DNA of 64,000 nucleotides from Leucaena leucocephala. Lineage: Eukaryota; Streptophyta; Magnoliopsida; Fabales; Fabaceae. The notes under the pieces were generated by a model. The model was given only the letters and a program-made list of their open reading frames with translations. It did no database searches and was not told the origin of the DNA. Location of the stretch: NCBI GenBank assembly GCA_037074615.1, contig CM073527.1:24180848-24244847 (forward strand), written 5' to 3'. Below, piece after piece: positions 1 through 11,690 of the stretch (position 1 is the stretch's first letter; the number at the start of each line of letters is the position of its first letter). Made by a program: the position numbers and the translations under genes.

Positions 1-307
1 TATTGACACGATTACACAGACATTCCACCTAAGACACCATTTGAAATTACAGAGGAGTTAAACGGTTCAAAGCGCAAAACTTTCCCATAAATCTCATGGC
101 ACCAAACTATATTTCGTATTTCAGGAAAAGAATGGTAGGTTCTTCGGCTGAAACAGTCAGAGCAAAGAGCCAGTAATGGATACTCTAGACGCTTTACGAT
201 CTACAAGATTACCACAAAGCTAAAGCATCAAACTTCCCAGCATAAATCCGAGATAGCTCGAAATCACAGGAATCAAAGGCTAAAAGAAACGGCAAGCAGT
301 AGAGAAT

Positions 308-509
308 ACAAACTTGTTACCGCCATCTTCACTGACGTGATTGCAAACTGGAGGTGTCGTCCGGCATCGATACCGCGTTTTGCGCGACCCATGACGACCT
401 TGCTTCTGGGCATGCATTTTTCCAAAGATTCCTTCACTCCAGGAGCCAAATTGTACTCTCCCACTTTCTTGAGAACTTTCTTCATCATCTCCTTCCCTGT
501 GAACGCCAT
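308..509 (-). pseudogene. bL28-type (mitochondrial) ribosomal protein, first exon, frameshifted
   Basis: Reading from an ATG at 507-509, the exon gives MAFTGKEMMKKVLKKVGEYN and ends in a segment resembling the L28 core (GRHLQF, then NHVSEDGGNK in another frame). From family knowledge this is the N-terminus of the plant bL28m-type ribosomal protein, a large-subunit component of the organellar ribosome. The two matching halves lie in different frames: one G appears missing near 344, so GRHLQF runs into unrelated residues and translation stops at 273. A splice donor for intron 1 is plausible around 308-325. Nothing coding is visible between it and the window start, so the remaining exons would lie off the left edge. 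It could be a real gene with a one-base assembly error or a decaying copy. The identification is fairly confident; the pseudogene status is uncertain. Confidence 0.55.
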
Positions 510-1084
510 CTTTCATATTGCATTAGGAGAAACTTCCCCGGATCCTCTTTCCCTCCAAATAGAAGGCTTATAGCGGCCAAGGGTTTAAGAAGCAGAACGA
601 CAAACTTTGTGTCGTTTTGCACTTCAAAATAAAAAGTTCGTCAAATAACATTTTAATAAATTTGTGCATAAAAAATAATTCCCCAATCTCTTGAAACTTA
701 TATGTAAGTAAGAAAATTTGTGTGGCTTTTTGGAAATTAAGTCCTGTGTCAAATACATGTTCTCCATTTTATCTTTATTCCTAAATAAGCAATGCAATTG
801 TATTCTATAATTAATTTTGAAAGTTAATCCATAATAGTATCAACTATATCCATTTCTCTGTTTTAAATTTTGATAAATTATTTTCAAAAGTTTTAAATTA
901 AGCCATTAAGATTTAATAAAAATTGAATCCTGACTAAATTTATCTCATTACTTCATTATCTGCAAAATTATTGGGGTAATTTTTATTTTGCCAACTGCTG
1001 TAATATTTTTTTTTGAAGAATAGTAAATGCAGTGAATATAATTGATAAGGTGAAGATTTTGAAATAAATTGAAATTATAAATGG

Positions 1085-1267
1085 ACTTGCCACCCGAATT
1101 TGCTGGATCGCGAATGGGATGCCAGTGTGGAATGGCGTTCTAGAGTCGTCAATCTGGCCGCTGACACTTTGGCAAAGAAGGCGTTGCATTCTACTGAAGG
1201 GATCAACCTTGTCTGCACTCCTCCAGAGTGTATTGTGAATATTTTCGGTTCTAACTTAGTTGTGTAA
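1085..1267 (+). pseudogene. LINE-type RNase H domain relic (3' end)
   Basis: One frame reads about 60 residues with the pattern NLAADTLAKKA, then a CTPPECIVNIF-like tail and a TAA at 1265-1267. The AD-x-LAKxA signature followed by a Pro-Pro and hydrophobic tail is typical of the C-terminal RNase H domain found in plant LINE polyproteins and RNase H-like domesticated genes. No reverse transcriptase is visible upstream and there is no start codon in frame, so this is a fragment. A short A-run after the stop (about 1287-1296) would fit a LINE 3' end. Confidence 0.4.
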
Positions 1268-1300
1268 CCTTGCTTTATTCCTTCGTAAAAAAAAAATTAT

Positions 1301-1790
1301 GGTGTGTATTTGAAAACACATGAAATTTAAATTTTAATAAAATTTAAGTTTTAAAAAATTTTAAAACAAACAACTATATTTGTTTAAATAGATTTTTGGA
1401 TTAAACTATAGTTTAAAATTAAGGTTTTAGATAAGCTGATCAGAGTAGTTTATAAAACAGTAAAAGAGCTTATAGATTAACCAATTACTATATTATCCTT
1501 ACTTTTTCTTATACCCTCTCTCCTCTCTCATACTTTTTCTTATACTATTTCTCCTATTTTTTCTTACATCATCTCTCATTTCTCCTCTCTCATCTCATAT
1601 TTTATCTCTCCTCATTTAATATTCATACCCTTTTTCGTAATTTGCTAATAATAAAATTATTTTTAAAAATAACTATCTGAATACTCATTTATTTAAAATT
1701 TATTTTTTTATAAGCTTTTCTTTAAAATCTTTTTTTAAAAATTGGCTAAATTTTTTTTTCATAGACTATTTCTAAAATCTTATAGGCTCA
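1301..1790 (+). mobile_element. Tourist-like MITE family A, copy 1
   Basis: This roughly 490-bp AT-rich segment closely matches 31762-32275 in the same orientation. It shares the 'actatatttgtt' start region, the 'gctgatcagagtagttta' block and the 'cagtaaaagag' block, followed by a CT-rich middle tract. It also matches 17605-18172 in reverse orientation. The left end reads ggtgtgtatttg, like the terminus of the other copies; the right end is eroded, so the boundary is approximate. It has no coding capacity. Confidence 0.6.
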
Positions 1791-2252
1791 TAAATGGATT
1801 TTGTTGGTCAACAAATTATAAAGAGGATGCATGTTGCAAATATATATATATACATACATGCAGATAATAGAACATAATAACTTCCTTAACAAGTAAGGAC
1901 AAAAGAGGATGCATGAATCTTTTATGATAAGCCGCTTAAGATGTTATCAAGGGGTCGTATATTCCAACCGAAGATTTCTATTCTTACCAAACGCATCAGC
2001 GGGCTAATTAATTCCAACGAATATCCTACTTCACATTCGTTTGGTGCTGGCGCGTACAAAGCCGATATGTCATAAACTATGGCTAAGTAGATGGATCACA
2101 TTATACTGGCCTCGAATCCAATCCCAATCACCTACTGACAATGACTTGCAAACAATGCGCGAGGGTAATGTAATTTTGCCGAATCGATCATTTGCTTATC
2201 CGTCACCTGCAAACATTTCTCCTGCTTCTGCTTTTCCTTTCATTCGGCGGCT

Positions 2253-4129
2253 ATGGAGACCTGTAGAAGCCACGGGATGATGCTTTTGCCTTTGCTGTTT
2301 ATCTCTCAGTTGCTAACCGTAGGATCAGTAGATCACGACCGATACCGAGCACCGCGAAACATCAGACTACAGCCAGATACGACGCCGGAGATGTATCTCC
2401 AGGTAACCGCCGGTGCGCCCTTCAAGATAGCTCTCTTTGCCGACTTGCATTTTGGAGAGGCCGAGTCCGCCGATTGGGGTCCACTTCAGGACGTAAACTC
2501 CATCAGAGTCATCAATCAAGTGCTTCATGATGAAACTCCAGGTAATGCACACAAAACCTTCGATTCTGAATTTCTTAACACTTAGCGATGATGGAGTTCC
2601 AAATATTACAACACTATGAAGTTATCTGTAATTTCTAAAATTCTTCTGTACCAAAGGCGCGCTAACGCGGTTAATCATGGGCGCTGTGACAGATTTTGTA
2701 ATATATCTCGGGGATGTTATTACGGCTAACAACATCATGGTTGAGAATGCAAGCTTGTATTGGGATCAGGCAATCTCACCAACAAGAAACAGGGGTATTC
2801 CATGGGCAAGTGTGTTTGGGAACCACGATGATGCTCCATTTGAGTGGCCACTAGAGTGGTTCTCTTGGCCTGGAATCCCCCCAATTCGCTGCCCCCAACC
2901 TACCGCTTCATATTCAGGTGTTAATTAAGTCACTAACTATTACATACTCCTGGGGTTTCTAATTATTATGGTTGTTTACTGATGTTGAAAAGCTCGTAGA
3001 AGTCAATTATAAGCACTGTTTAAGTTGTTATCTAGCAGAAATAATTTATGTTTCTACTTTTCAATTAATTGAAGTATTAGTGATAACACGATTAGCAGTG
3101 ACACTCATCATCTTCAAATTTTGTACAGAAGAACAATGTAGCTTCAAGGGAACTGGACGAGCGGAACTGATGAAAAATGAGAAGAAGAACAATGCCTCCT
3201 TTTCTGTGAATGGTCCAAGGGAGCTTTGGCCTAGTGTATCCAACTATGTCCTACAAGTCTCTTCGTCAGATGATAAGAAGTCACCTGTGGCTTTCCTATA
3301 TTTTCTTGATTCCGGCGGCGGTTCATATCCTCAAGTCATTTCCAGTGGCCAAGCAGAATGGTTCCGGAAGAAAGCTGAAGACATAAATCCTGAGTCAAGG
3401 TAGAAACAAATGCATAACTTGTTTGGTTTCTTATGTTTGTCCTACCATTAATTAAAGACATTGAGTAAGATATACATGTTGAAAAAGAATTCATTGCGTT
3501 TTGAATCTGACAGGGTTCCTGAGATTAGTTTCTGGCACATACCAAGTGAAGCCTATAAAGAGGTGGCTCCCAAGTCCACAATAGCCAAACCTTGCGTGGG
3601 TTCTATCAACAAGGAAAAGGTTGCAGCTCAAGAAACTGAAGCGGGTATCATGAAACTCCTTGGGGAAAGAACTTCTGTCAAGGTAAGACCAAAGCCAACA
3701 AGATGCATATATGTAAGTGTACCACGTAAAGCAGTCGTTATAAGTAAGATCAGAGCTTGTTGATAGTTTGACTTGAAATATGTATACATTGAAAGTCCTT
3801 CCAGCATTCCTGTGCATGGTGAGAATTTTTGAGTTCATCAGAAAAATTGCTGATTGAATGAATTTGCTTTGATGGACACAACACAAAGGAGCATTAAATT
3901 GTTCTTTTTTGAACTGCAGGCAATATTTGTTGGACACAACCATGGATTGGACTGGTGCTGCCCATACAAGAAACTATGGCTGTGTTATGCAAGGCACACT
4001 GGCTATGGTGGCTATGGAGATTGGCCTAGAGGAGCTAGAATTCTGGAAATCTCTGAGAAACCCTTCTCTCTTCGATCTTGGATAAGGATGGAGGATGGCA
4101 ACGTTCACAGTGAAGTTGTCTTGAGCTAG
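2253..4129 (+). CDS. PAP16: Purple acid phosphatase 16-like metallophosphatase
   Basis: A member of the calcineurin-like metallophosphoesterase superfamily that closely resembles plant 'probable inactive purple acid phosphatase 16'. Five exons: 2253-2541, 2693-2917, 3129-3399, 3514-3682, 3920-4129; all junctions are GT-AG and the frame closes at 387 aa, near the usual length. Metal-site motifs are present in order: D-L-H (residues 64-66), LGDV (102-105), GNHD (139-142), a WHIP motif in exon 4 and GHNHGLDWC in exon 5. A hydrophobic stretch after the start (MMLLPLLFISQLL) looks like a signal peptide, so secretion or the endomembrane system is likely. The visible metal ligands suggest a catalytically competent fold, so the family's 'inactive' label rests on annotation history rather than this sequence. 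The substrate is unknown. Confidence 0.9.
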
Positions 4130-4794
4130 AACTCCTACCAATATCTAGATAACAGAGAACACACACAAAAATAGAGAGTAAATGTTTTATGCGTTTGTTG
4201 TACTTAATTATATTTGTCTTCAACTAAGTTTTCGTTTATGTAACGGAGACAAATGGGGATGCAGATAATATTAGTAACCATTTCTCCACATGCTTCTCCT
4301 TGGTTTGAAGAATTCAACTTCGTCTGTAACATGGATGAAATATAAAAACACGCCGAGATTATTGAGAGGCTAAAAAAGAAAACAAAAGAAAAGAATTCTT
4401 AGGATAAATGAGAATATAATATATATATATATATATATTAATTTATCTTTTAATAACCTTTTTAAGTCTGAACTTATTGGTTGGCTAAAGGAAAAGAATG
4501 ATCCCATTATGAGCCACACCTATTAGTCATCACCTATTCCAAGTAACCATTGAGGAATACGCACTTGATTTATAATTTATTATAAATATTAAATTATATA
4601 TATATTTTTTATAAGCAAATTATATATAATTTATATATAATAATATTAATCAATATTATGGAAATTACATGAACATACACTGAGACCAAAGAAAAAAAGA
4701 AAATAAATGATAAGTCTTAGCTAGAAATGGAGTACCTAACAATAAGTATTTATTAAGCTCAAATTAAAGATAGTGGCCAGCTGGCTGAAATATC

Positions 4795-5000
4795 AAAATG
4801 ACGTCATAGTCGATGCATGGGTATGCTAGTCTCCACGTCTATTCTCATTCTGCTTCCGCATTTCCCTCTGTTGTGCGTTGTTCACCGTAGGATCTATATA
4901 AACTGATCCCTACCCACCGACTGATCAACACCGCAAAACGTCAGATTGGAAAATTTTTGTTTTTAGGGACCAACAAGCAAAGAGGGAGAGAGAAACATTA
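4795..5000 (+). promoter_or_regulatory. Promoter-like segment without an obvious gene
   Basis: A TGACGTCA element (4799-4806, bZIP/as-1 type) is followed about 90 bp later by a good TATA box, ctatataaac (4894-4903), then a purine-rich, leader-like stretch with GAGAGA near 4985-4993. No ORF of meaningful length follows, so this may be a non-coding transcript promoter or the relic of a lost gene. Confidence 0.35.
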
Positions 5001-5327
5001 ATTTTCAAAAGCAAGCTTGGGAAAAAAAAAAATCCATTTTGGCTACAAAACTGATTGGTTGACCCATATACAATTTGAAATTTCTGTGCATATACTTATA
5101 GACCATTTCCATTGAAAAGAAGTGTTATTTCTTTAGCAAAATAAAGTTTTAAATTAAGCCAATAACTAGTACAGACTAATCATCTTTACTCAGTTGATGA
5201 TATGATTTCAGAGAGTTTAATGAACTTTGCCAGAAAAAATTATCCAAATATCAACCCAACAATCACCCGATTTAAGAACTTGGGATTAGAAAAAGGTTGC
5301 AACTGAATTAATTAGGGGATACTTTTA

Positions 5328-5668
5328 CACTCTGTTTGGATAGAAAGAAAATTTAAAAGAAAATAAAAAAAATAGAAAATTTGAATAATAATACAAGCAC
5401 TCATCTTACCTAGGTATATGAGAGAAAATATAGAGAAAAAAAATAAAAATTTTGCGTATAAGATAGCAGATAGTTAAATGACCAAATCTCTCCATATGAA
5501 TGAAAATTTTAGAGAGAAATAAAATATAGGATCCACCTTATTTTTCTTCTTATTTTTTCTCTCTCTTATATTTTCTCATTTATCCAAATATGAGAAAACC
5601 TATTTTCTCTCCAATTTTTTACTCTATTTTTCTTTCCTTTCATCTTGTCCCTCAATCCACACACAGCG
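5328..5668. mobile_element. Tourist-like (PIF/Harbinger) MITE, 341 bp, TTA duplication
   Basis: The left end cactctgtttggat and right end atccacacacagcg (read on the + strand) are imperfect terminal inverted repeats. TTA flanks both sides (5325-5327 and 5669-5671), the target-site duplication characteristic of PIF/Harbinger elements. The interior is A/T-rich with pyrimidine and purine tracts and no coding capacity. Confidence 0.7.
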
Positions 5669-7812
5669 TTAGATAATTCTGACCAAGTCAAATTGTCTCA
5701 CCACAAATAAACCCTGCTCATAGGTTGATCTGCAATTCTACGCAAAGCAATGTTTCATGGAGCTGTTCATACCTTCATAGTCAATGTTCCTTGTTCATGT
5801 TGGGTCTTTGGAACAGAAAGAAAGTCACTTTATTTCTTATTGGCCGAAAACAGAGAGAGACCAGTCCTAAAAATATCAAAGTTATTTCTAAAATTAAGCA
5901 GCTCTTGACTACCCTGCTGATGGACCACCACTGTAGAGGGCCAGAATGTTCCCTCTTCTAAAAGAGAGGTCTAGAGAACTGTGGCCTAAGTAATAAATAT
6001 ATAAAAATTGAATTCTAATTTTCATTGCCTTTTAGAAAATCAAAGTAAACATATAATCTTCTTCATCGCATTGCAGAAACGTAAATTCGAGTCCTTCAAC
6101 AGCAAAATCAGATCTCCGATGAACAGTTTATAGGTTAAATCATGTGGATTCTTCGGTGGTTCGAGTGTTTACTGAAATGCCGGCTCTATGGCAAACAGTA
6201 TTTGAGGTAAATCCATCGCTGTCTTCGTTAGGTCACTCTCGGTTACAATTCTAATTTTTTTTATTCAAGATTCACATGGGAATTAAACCCTTATCCACAA
6301 ATCCATAACGAAAGGATCACGCATATTGTAGTTTGTATAGAGGAACAAGAAGCAAGCTCCTAAACCTACGGAACAGCCCATAGAATAGATTGACATATTT
6401 TAATTTTGCTTGTCTTCACAAAGAGATCGATGCGAGCATGAATTTCCGCTGAGAACATACCATGATTTTTTACCCTTTTAACTTCTTATTGTTTATGCAT
6501 GAAATAGTTTATAGTAGCCCGTCAACTCAAATTTAATCAGAACTATTCTAGTTAGGCACGTTTAAATAACTAATTCCCTTCAGCTAAGTCATCGCAAACA
6601 TTCAAAAAGCTTCTAGGAAATTAATCAAGAGGTGACTATCTAAAGTGCTTTTGCGTTGACCTGAGACCACCTAATCGCAAATTTTATAATCGAGTGTATA
6701 TGATGTTACCAACTCAGAATTACCACAAATTCTAACAATAGATAGAATACGATCACAATATTATTGAGTTAACGTTTCTTCCAACTAAAGTGATTGTTTT
6801 TTATAATCAACAGAGTAGCAATGCAAAAGTACATTAGGTTGCTGTAAATTCAAATTGCTCCATTTTCTTTTCTGTAATTCTGATGATGATGATGAATGGC
6901 TCCCTGCTCTTCCGGAGGTAACGGAAGGAGAAAATAAAGGTCACGTTAGTAAGTTTGACGAAAGCAGACATTTGCAATGGACCGTAGCCGGTTGCAAAAA
7001 TTGACATATGGAAGAAGATAGGGACAAGAGGGTCCCCAAGTTGAATTAAGTTGCTTTTAAGTCCCCAGTCATGAAAGGGAGGCTTTTCCACATCATTACA
7101 GTAGTCATTGCTGTGCCTTTTCCCTATGAATTCTTTACTTCCACATTGACGTTAACGAGGACCATGTCAATGGTTGGATACTCAAAAGTGAAAAAGCCAA
7201 GATTTTGATGACATAAAGAAGAAAACCTCTTGGAGAAATGGGAGTTCATATAGCGTTTATTGGGTTTCTGTCAATTTATGCCCATTCTTCTCTTGGGTTA
7301 ACCAAGCCTGCTGTTTTTCAGGCACTCTGCGCAGCATAGTTCATTGATGTTCACTGGCCTTTGAAAAGGTTAGTCTAGAGGAACGGTCTGTTTTCTTTTT
7401 TCTGAGTTTGTTGACATCTTCATGCGTGTTGAAATATACCCTTTTCACTTTCGGTGTTTGATGGTGCCTCTTCTGTTCAGAATTTTTTCCTGTGTACTGC
7501 AAGGCCATTAAATGACTGTACTATCAAAGTTTGCCAGTGTTTGAACTCACAGTTCATGTTGACAAATGAACAGCAAGAGGAGCATATAGAGTAGAGTAGA
7601 GATTATTGAAACATTTTAATTACGCACCGGAATCATAAGATCATATGCGTATTGTGGAATTCTCCAGCTGGCAAAGTGAAACTGCTGGTTTGAATGCAGC
7701 AAAAAGCTCTCAACTTGTGAGGCAAGGCCCAAAGTAATGTTTATATACAGAAAATCATCACTTAACATTACCTACCCATTTTTATTGATATCTCTTTTAT
7801 CTGTGATCTCAG

Positions 7813-9761
7813 AATTCAAAGAGATGGAGTTGTGGTCTTGGGTGGGTCAAGCAGAAACAACATCCCACACTTACAGAACACTAAGTGAAGCAAGAGAAGA
7901 ACAGAGAAAGCATGCATTGACAGTGGCTAATGCAACAGCAGCAGCTGCTGAAGCGGCAGTTGCTGCTGCTCATGCTGCTGCTGAGGTTGTCAGGCTCACA
8001 GGTGCTTCTCGCTCCTATTCATATCTCTCCGAGGCAAACTGGAACTCGGCGGCTACTAAAATTCAAAGTGCATACCGTGGACATCTGATGAGCTTCCTCA
8101 GAACTTCTTAATTAATTTTATCAGTATATATATAATAGTTTCTATTTGCATATGTCTAGGTTGGAGAGGTTTACACTTTAAAGATGTTATAAAACAACTA
8201 GAGACAGTGTTTATAATTTCAAGTCAGAATGAAACTTCTTTTGGTTTTACTTCAGTAACCAGAAATGTTCATTCGTGTAAGTAGAAATTAATGAATGAAT
8301 TGCAGCCACAAAAGATTAGGCGCATCTAGCCATTGTTAGAACAGGACTGATTAGTCAGGCTTTTGCTTCCAAGCATATTGTTAGTATCCTATCAAATTCT
8401 GTTAAAAGATTATTTTTTCAATAACTTTAAAAATTTGCTACAAAATTTCGTTTTGAATAGTATAATACTTACTGTAATCATCTGGCTTTTGTAACTGTTC
8501 CCGATTTTGTATGAGGAAGTCAAGTTTGGGTCACTACGATCCCCTGTTCTCAAATTTATTCAGTCAAACTATAGTTGATTGCATGAGTGAATTTAAGTAA
8601 ACTGTGGACATGGGGTATATTATAAACACGTTTACAAATTCAGTTAAACTCTTAACTGATAATGAAATAGGCCAGGAAAGCATTCAGAGCACTGAAGGGA
8701 TTATCAGACTGCAAGCTATAGTTGGTGGTCGAGCTGTGAGACGTCAAATGGGTTTGCACTCCAGCGGAAGAAAGCAGGTAGGAATCCAGAAAAGCAACGG
8801 TCATGCTGCAGACAGAATCAACAGAAATGATAAGAGCAAGCAGCTTCAAAAGCAGAAAAAGAAGTTGGAAGATACGGAAATGAAGGTACGTATACAAGCA
8901 TACAACATTAACATCAATATCCCAGAATAATCTTTAGGCAATGTTTGGTACATGGGAAAGAGTTTTCTACAATTGCTTTTGCTAATTCCTTCAAGAATTT
9001 AGTTGCAGCTTGAATGTCATAGTCAAAGAACTTGGGATTGCGGCTTGCACACAAAAGAAGACCTGGAAGCTATATGATTGAGAAAGCAAGAGGATATTAT
9101 TAAAAGAGAACGCATGAAGCAGTACTCTTTCTCACCCCGGGTAACCTCATTTGATTTACTTTCTGTCTCAGTAAGACTCTTGCTGATAACTTAGTCAAAT
9201 CCTATATGCATCTAAGAATTGCCATGCAATCTTCTTTAGGAGAGAATATGTTGCCACGTGGGGCTTGAATCATCAGTTCCCTCTAAGGAATTTAGAGGGG
9301 AGAGCTGCCGTACTCTAGGACAATGGCTGGACAGAGAAAAATGTAATGGAGATGCGTTTTATAAAGCAACAATTCCTTCAAACTTGACCGCTAGGGAAAG
9401 GTATGATCATACAACACAAGTTGCAGAGAGCAAATTGACTTCAGTCACTTCTTCACAGCTTTCATTCCCAAGGAAGTCATTTTCCTGTGTGAAGAGAAGT
9501 TCAGTGGTAGATAACAGTTCCATGCCAACTTCTCCAGTTTTGGCAACATTCATGGGTGTGACAGAGAGAGCAATGGCAAGGTCAATGAGAACTCCGAGAC
9601 AAAGAACAGGATTTATGTAAATAAACTGAGATCGGACAGATTCTCAGAGTGAAGTCAGAACTTGTAGGTCTTGTTGTCATGAAGCAAGTAGCAGCGCCAA
9701 TGAAGAAAACGAAATTTCTCAGCAGAGATGTCAGAGTGTCAACCGCCACTATTATCGTTAG
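7813..9761 (+). pseudogene. IQ-domain (IQD) calmodulin-binding protein gene, degenerate
   Basis: IQD proteins are microtubule- and membrane-associated scaffolds that bind calmodulin through IQ motifs. Recognisable parts: exon 7813-8087 (AREEQRKHALTVANATAAAAEAAVAAAHAAAEVVRLTG, then an IQ motif AATKIQSAYRGHL; shown here only as family landmarks), exon 8671-8885 (ARKAFRALKGIIRLQAIV, GRAVRRQ), exon 9009-9139 (KRERMKQYSFS) and a terminal part with SPVLATFMGVTERAMARS and TPRQR. Lesions: the donor after 8087 reads AT instead of GT; TGA at 9075-9077 replaces a conserved Leu position; after TPRQRTGFM the conserved tail continues only in other frames (NKLRSD, then DSQSEVRTCRS) to a stop at 9759-9761, implying two indels. 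The retained introns mark it as a decayed gene, not a processed copy. The first exon is not identified. Confidence 0.72.
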
Positions 9762-10896
9762 AAGTTGGTGAAGCTCGTCTCTTTTATCCGAGACATATTC
9801 TGCTGAATCCTTGGCTTCACATTTTGCAACGGCATAATATGTCAAGTGTTTTCTGTCTGCCCATTCAGTAATACTGAATAGTCGTATTTCTTTCCCTTCT
9901 AGTTCGTTAGTTTGGTAGAGAGAGAATTTTCTCTCTCTCTCTCTCTCTTTCGTTTTTGCCTGAGAAATAGACATAAATATGACGGAGTCAAGTCAACTCA
10001 ATAGCGGCTAGCGTACAGGCAAGAAGTCCTGAGATGATGAAATTGAAGGGGATATGCCCGGACGAGGATCTCTGTGCCGGCCAACAAAGGGCACGTGTGA
10101 AAGGTTGGCCGAAGATGCTTGAATTGGGGTTTTTGTTAATGGGCTCAAAGAAGAAGTGCGAATCCATAAGGTAGAACTATTTATTGTACCCTCAACCCGA
10201 TGGTGTCTAAGAAGACAAATAAATAGGCCCACTGGGCCAACCAGTGGTGTTTGATAGTTATAGGTTCTGGGCCTTGAGCCTCTTTCGTAGCAAAAAAAAA
10301 AAAAGAAGCAGCATGGAAAGGCCTATATACAAAATAATTTATTATTTTCTTATCCCTTACAAGTTATTAAGATAAACTCATTTACCCTTATTATCTTTTA
10401 TTGTCCTTTTCATTTCAAAGATATTTAAATTATTTTAAAAAACTAAATTTTATATAAAAATGAAGTTTTTTTTTTTAAATTATTTCTTTCACTAGTTAGA
10501 CATTGGCAAATTTTATCCTTTAATTAAAACATCTAAATTCTGACACTATTACACCGGTGCCAATAATTAGGAGTACAAATAGGATCTAAACTAAAATATT
10601 TGATATCGAATCCTGTAATTGTTAGAGATGATTCCAGAATATTTAGCCATTACTACATTGTACTGATTTAAAACATGAATCATTTTGACTTGAAAGGCAA
10701 ATAAAATTCCAGAATCACTTCTAGGCGTGTTGAAAGCTTGGGAATGGTATTTTCGAATGTGACGTGCATTATTGAGGTTCTCTAAGGCCTGCACCAGTAA
10801 TAATATCAGTTAGTTAAAAATCCATGATCAAGTCTGAAAAAACTAATAATTAATTTGAACTTAGTGGGGATGAGGAGTTGTATGTGGTGAGGAAAG
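9762..10896. other. Intergenic region with site II-like motifs
   Basis: A (CT)n tract lies at about 9930-9950. GGCCCA/TGGGCC motifs cluster at 10227-10275; these resemble TCP-binding site II elements common in plant promoters. Open frames on the minus strand (9582-9974, 10008-10232) have no recognisable similarity and I do not call them genes. Confidence 0.4.
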
Positions 10897-11690
10897 TAAG
10901 GGTGTTTATAAAGCCCGTGGCCTGGTATGCCCATTTGACCCCGCGAAAAAATAGCCCTGCTCAACCCGATAAATATAGGGCCGGGTCGGGCACCGGGCTG
11001 CAACATGTCGCCCATACTTTTTTCAGGCTGGGCACCGACCAGGGGGGTTGCCTGCCCTGCCCATGGGCACTTATTCTTTTTTTTTTTTTTTACTTTTCTC
11101 CTTAGATACTACATTTAGAAGGGAGAATATGATAGTTACTAATGACTAAATGGTCATTTTAAAAATATAAATAGTTAAATAAGTAAGTTACGTCTTTTAA
11201 TATTTATAACTATATTAATTTTTTTTCTTAATTTTACTAATCATAATATTATTACATTATAAATTATAATTGCTCATTTTATTTTTTTAGATGCTTCATC
11301 TTTGTCAATATTTAGAAAAATTTATACAAAGTTACAATAACAAATGACTTAGACTTCAAAACTTTTTTTTATATGCAATAAATTTTAATATTTTAATTAT
11401 TATCTTTTTGTTACCTTATTTTTAGTAGATTATAGATATTATTTAACTCTTGAAGACATATGAATATGGTATTATTTTAGAAATTTATAATTACAGATTA
11501 TTTTTTCCAATATGAGCAGAGCATCACAACGGGCCCGCCCACGCCCAGCCCACTCATACCCATCCCAAAATAGTTAGAACTTTTATTGGGTAGGGTTGGG
11601 CGTCGAGTTGCAAAATGTAGCCCATACTTTTTTTGGACAGGACATCGGGCAGAGAATTGTCCTGCTCAACTCTACCCATGAATAGCCCTA
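10897..11690. mobile_element. Non-autonomous hAT-like element, 794 bp
   Basis: The left end taagggtgtttataaa and the reverse complement of the right end (tagggctattcatggg) form an imperfect terminal repeat of the TAGGG-TGTTCA type found in plant hAT elements. Flanks GAGGAAAG (10889-10896) and GAGGAACG (11691-11698) match at seven of eight positions, the 8-bp duplication expected for hAT. Both subterminal regions carry GC-rich repeats related to gggccgggtcgggc and 'gcccatactttttt', while the middle is very AT-rich. No transposase is present. Confidence 0.75.

Larger units (their letters stand above)
4130..7812. other. Intergenic region between PAP16-like gene and IQD relic
   Basis: AT-rich DNA with a TA microsatellite near 4418-4438, a promoter-like segment at 4795-5000, a Tourist-like MITE at 5328-5668, and no supported gene. 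A short ATG-initiated stretch at 6142-6207 (22 codons) ends at a GTAAAT donor-like site; it could be a 5' exon of the IQD relic downstream, but nothing in its sequence proves it. Confidence 0.6.

Noticed and set aside
1..272. Search for the next bL28 exon
   Set aside because: No translation of this stretch on the minus strand matches the expected L28 continuation.
3491..3943. 150-residue minus-strand open frame
   Set aside because: It overlaps exons 4-5 and intron 4 of the PAP16-like gene on the other strand, with no recognisable similarity.
9582..9974. 130-residue minus-strand open frame
   Set aside because: Runs antisense to the IQD relic and through a CT microsatellite; no family resemblance.
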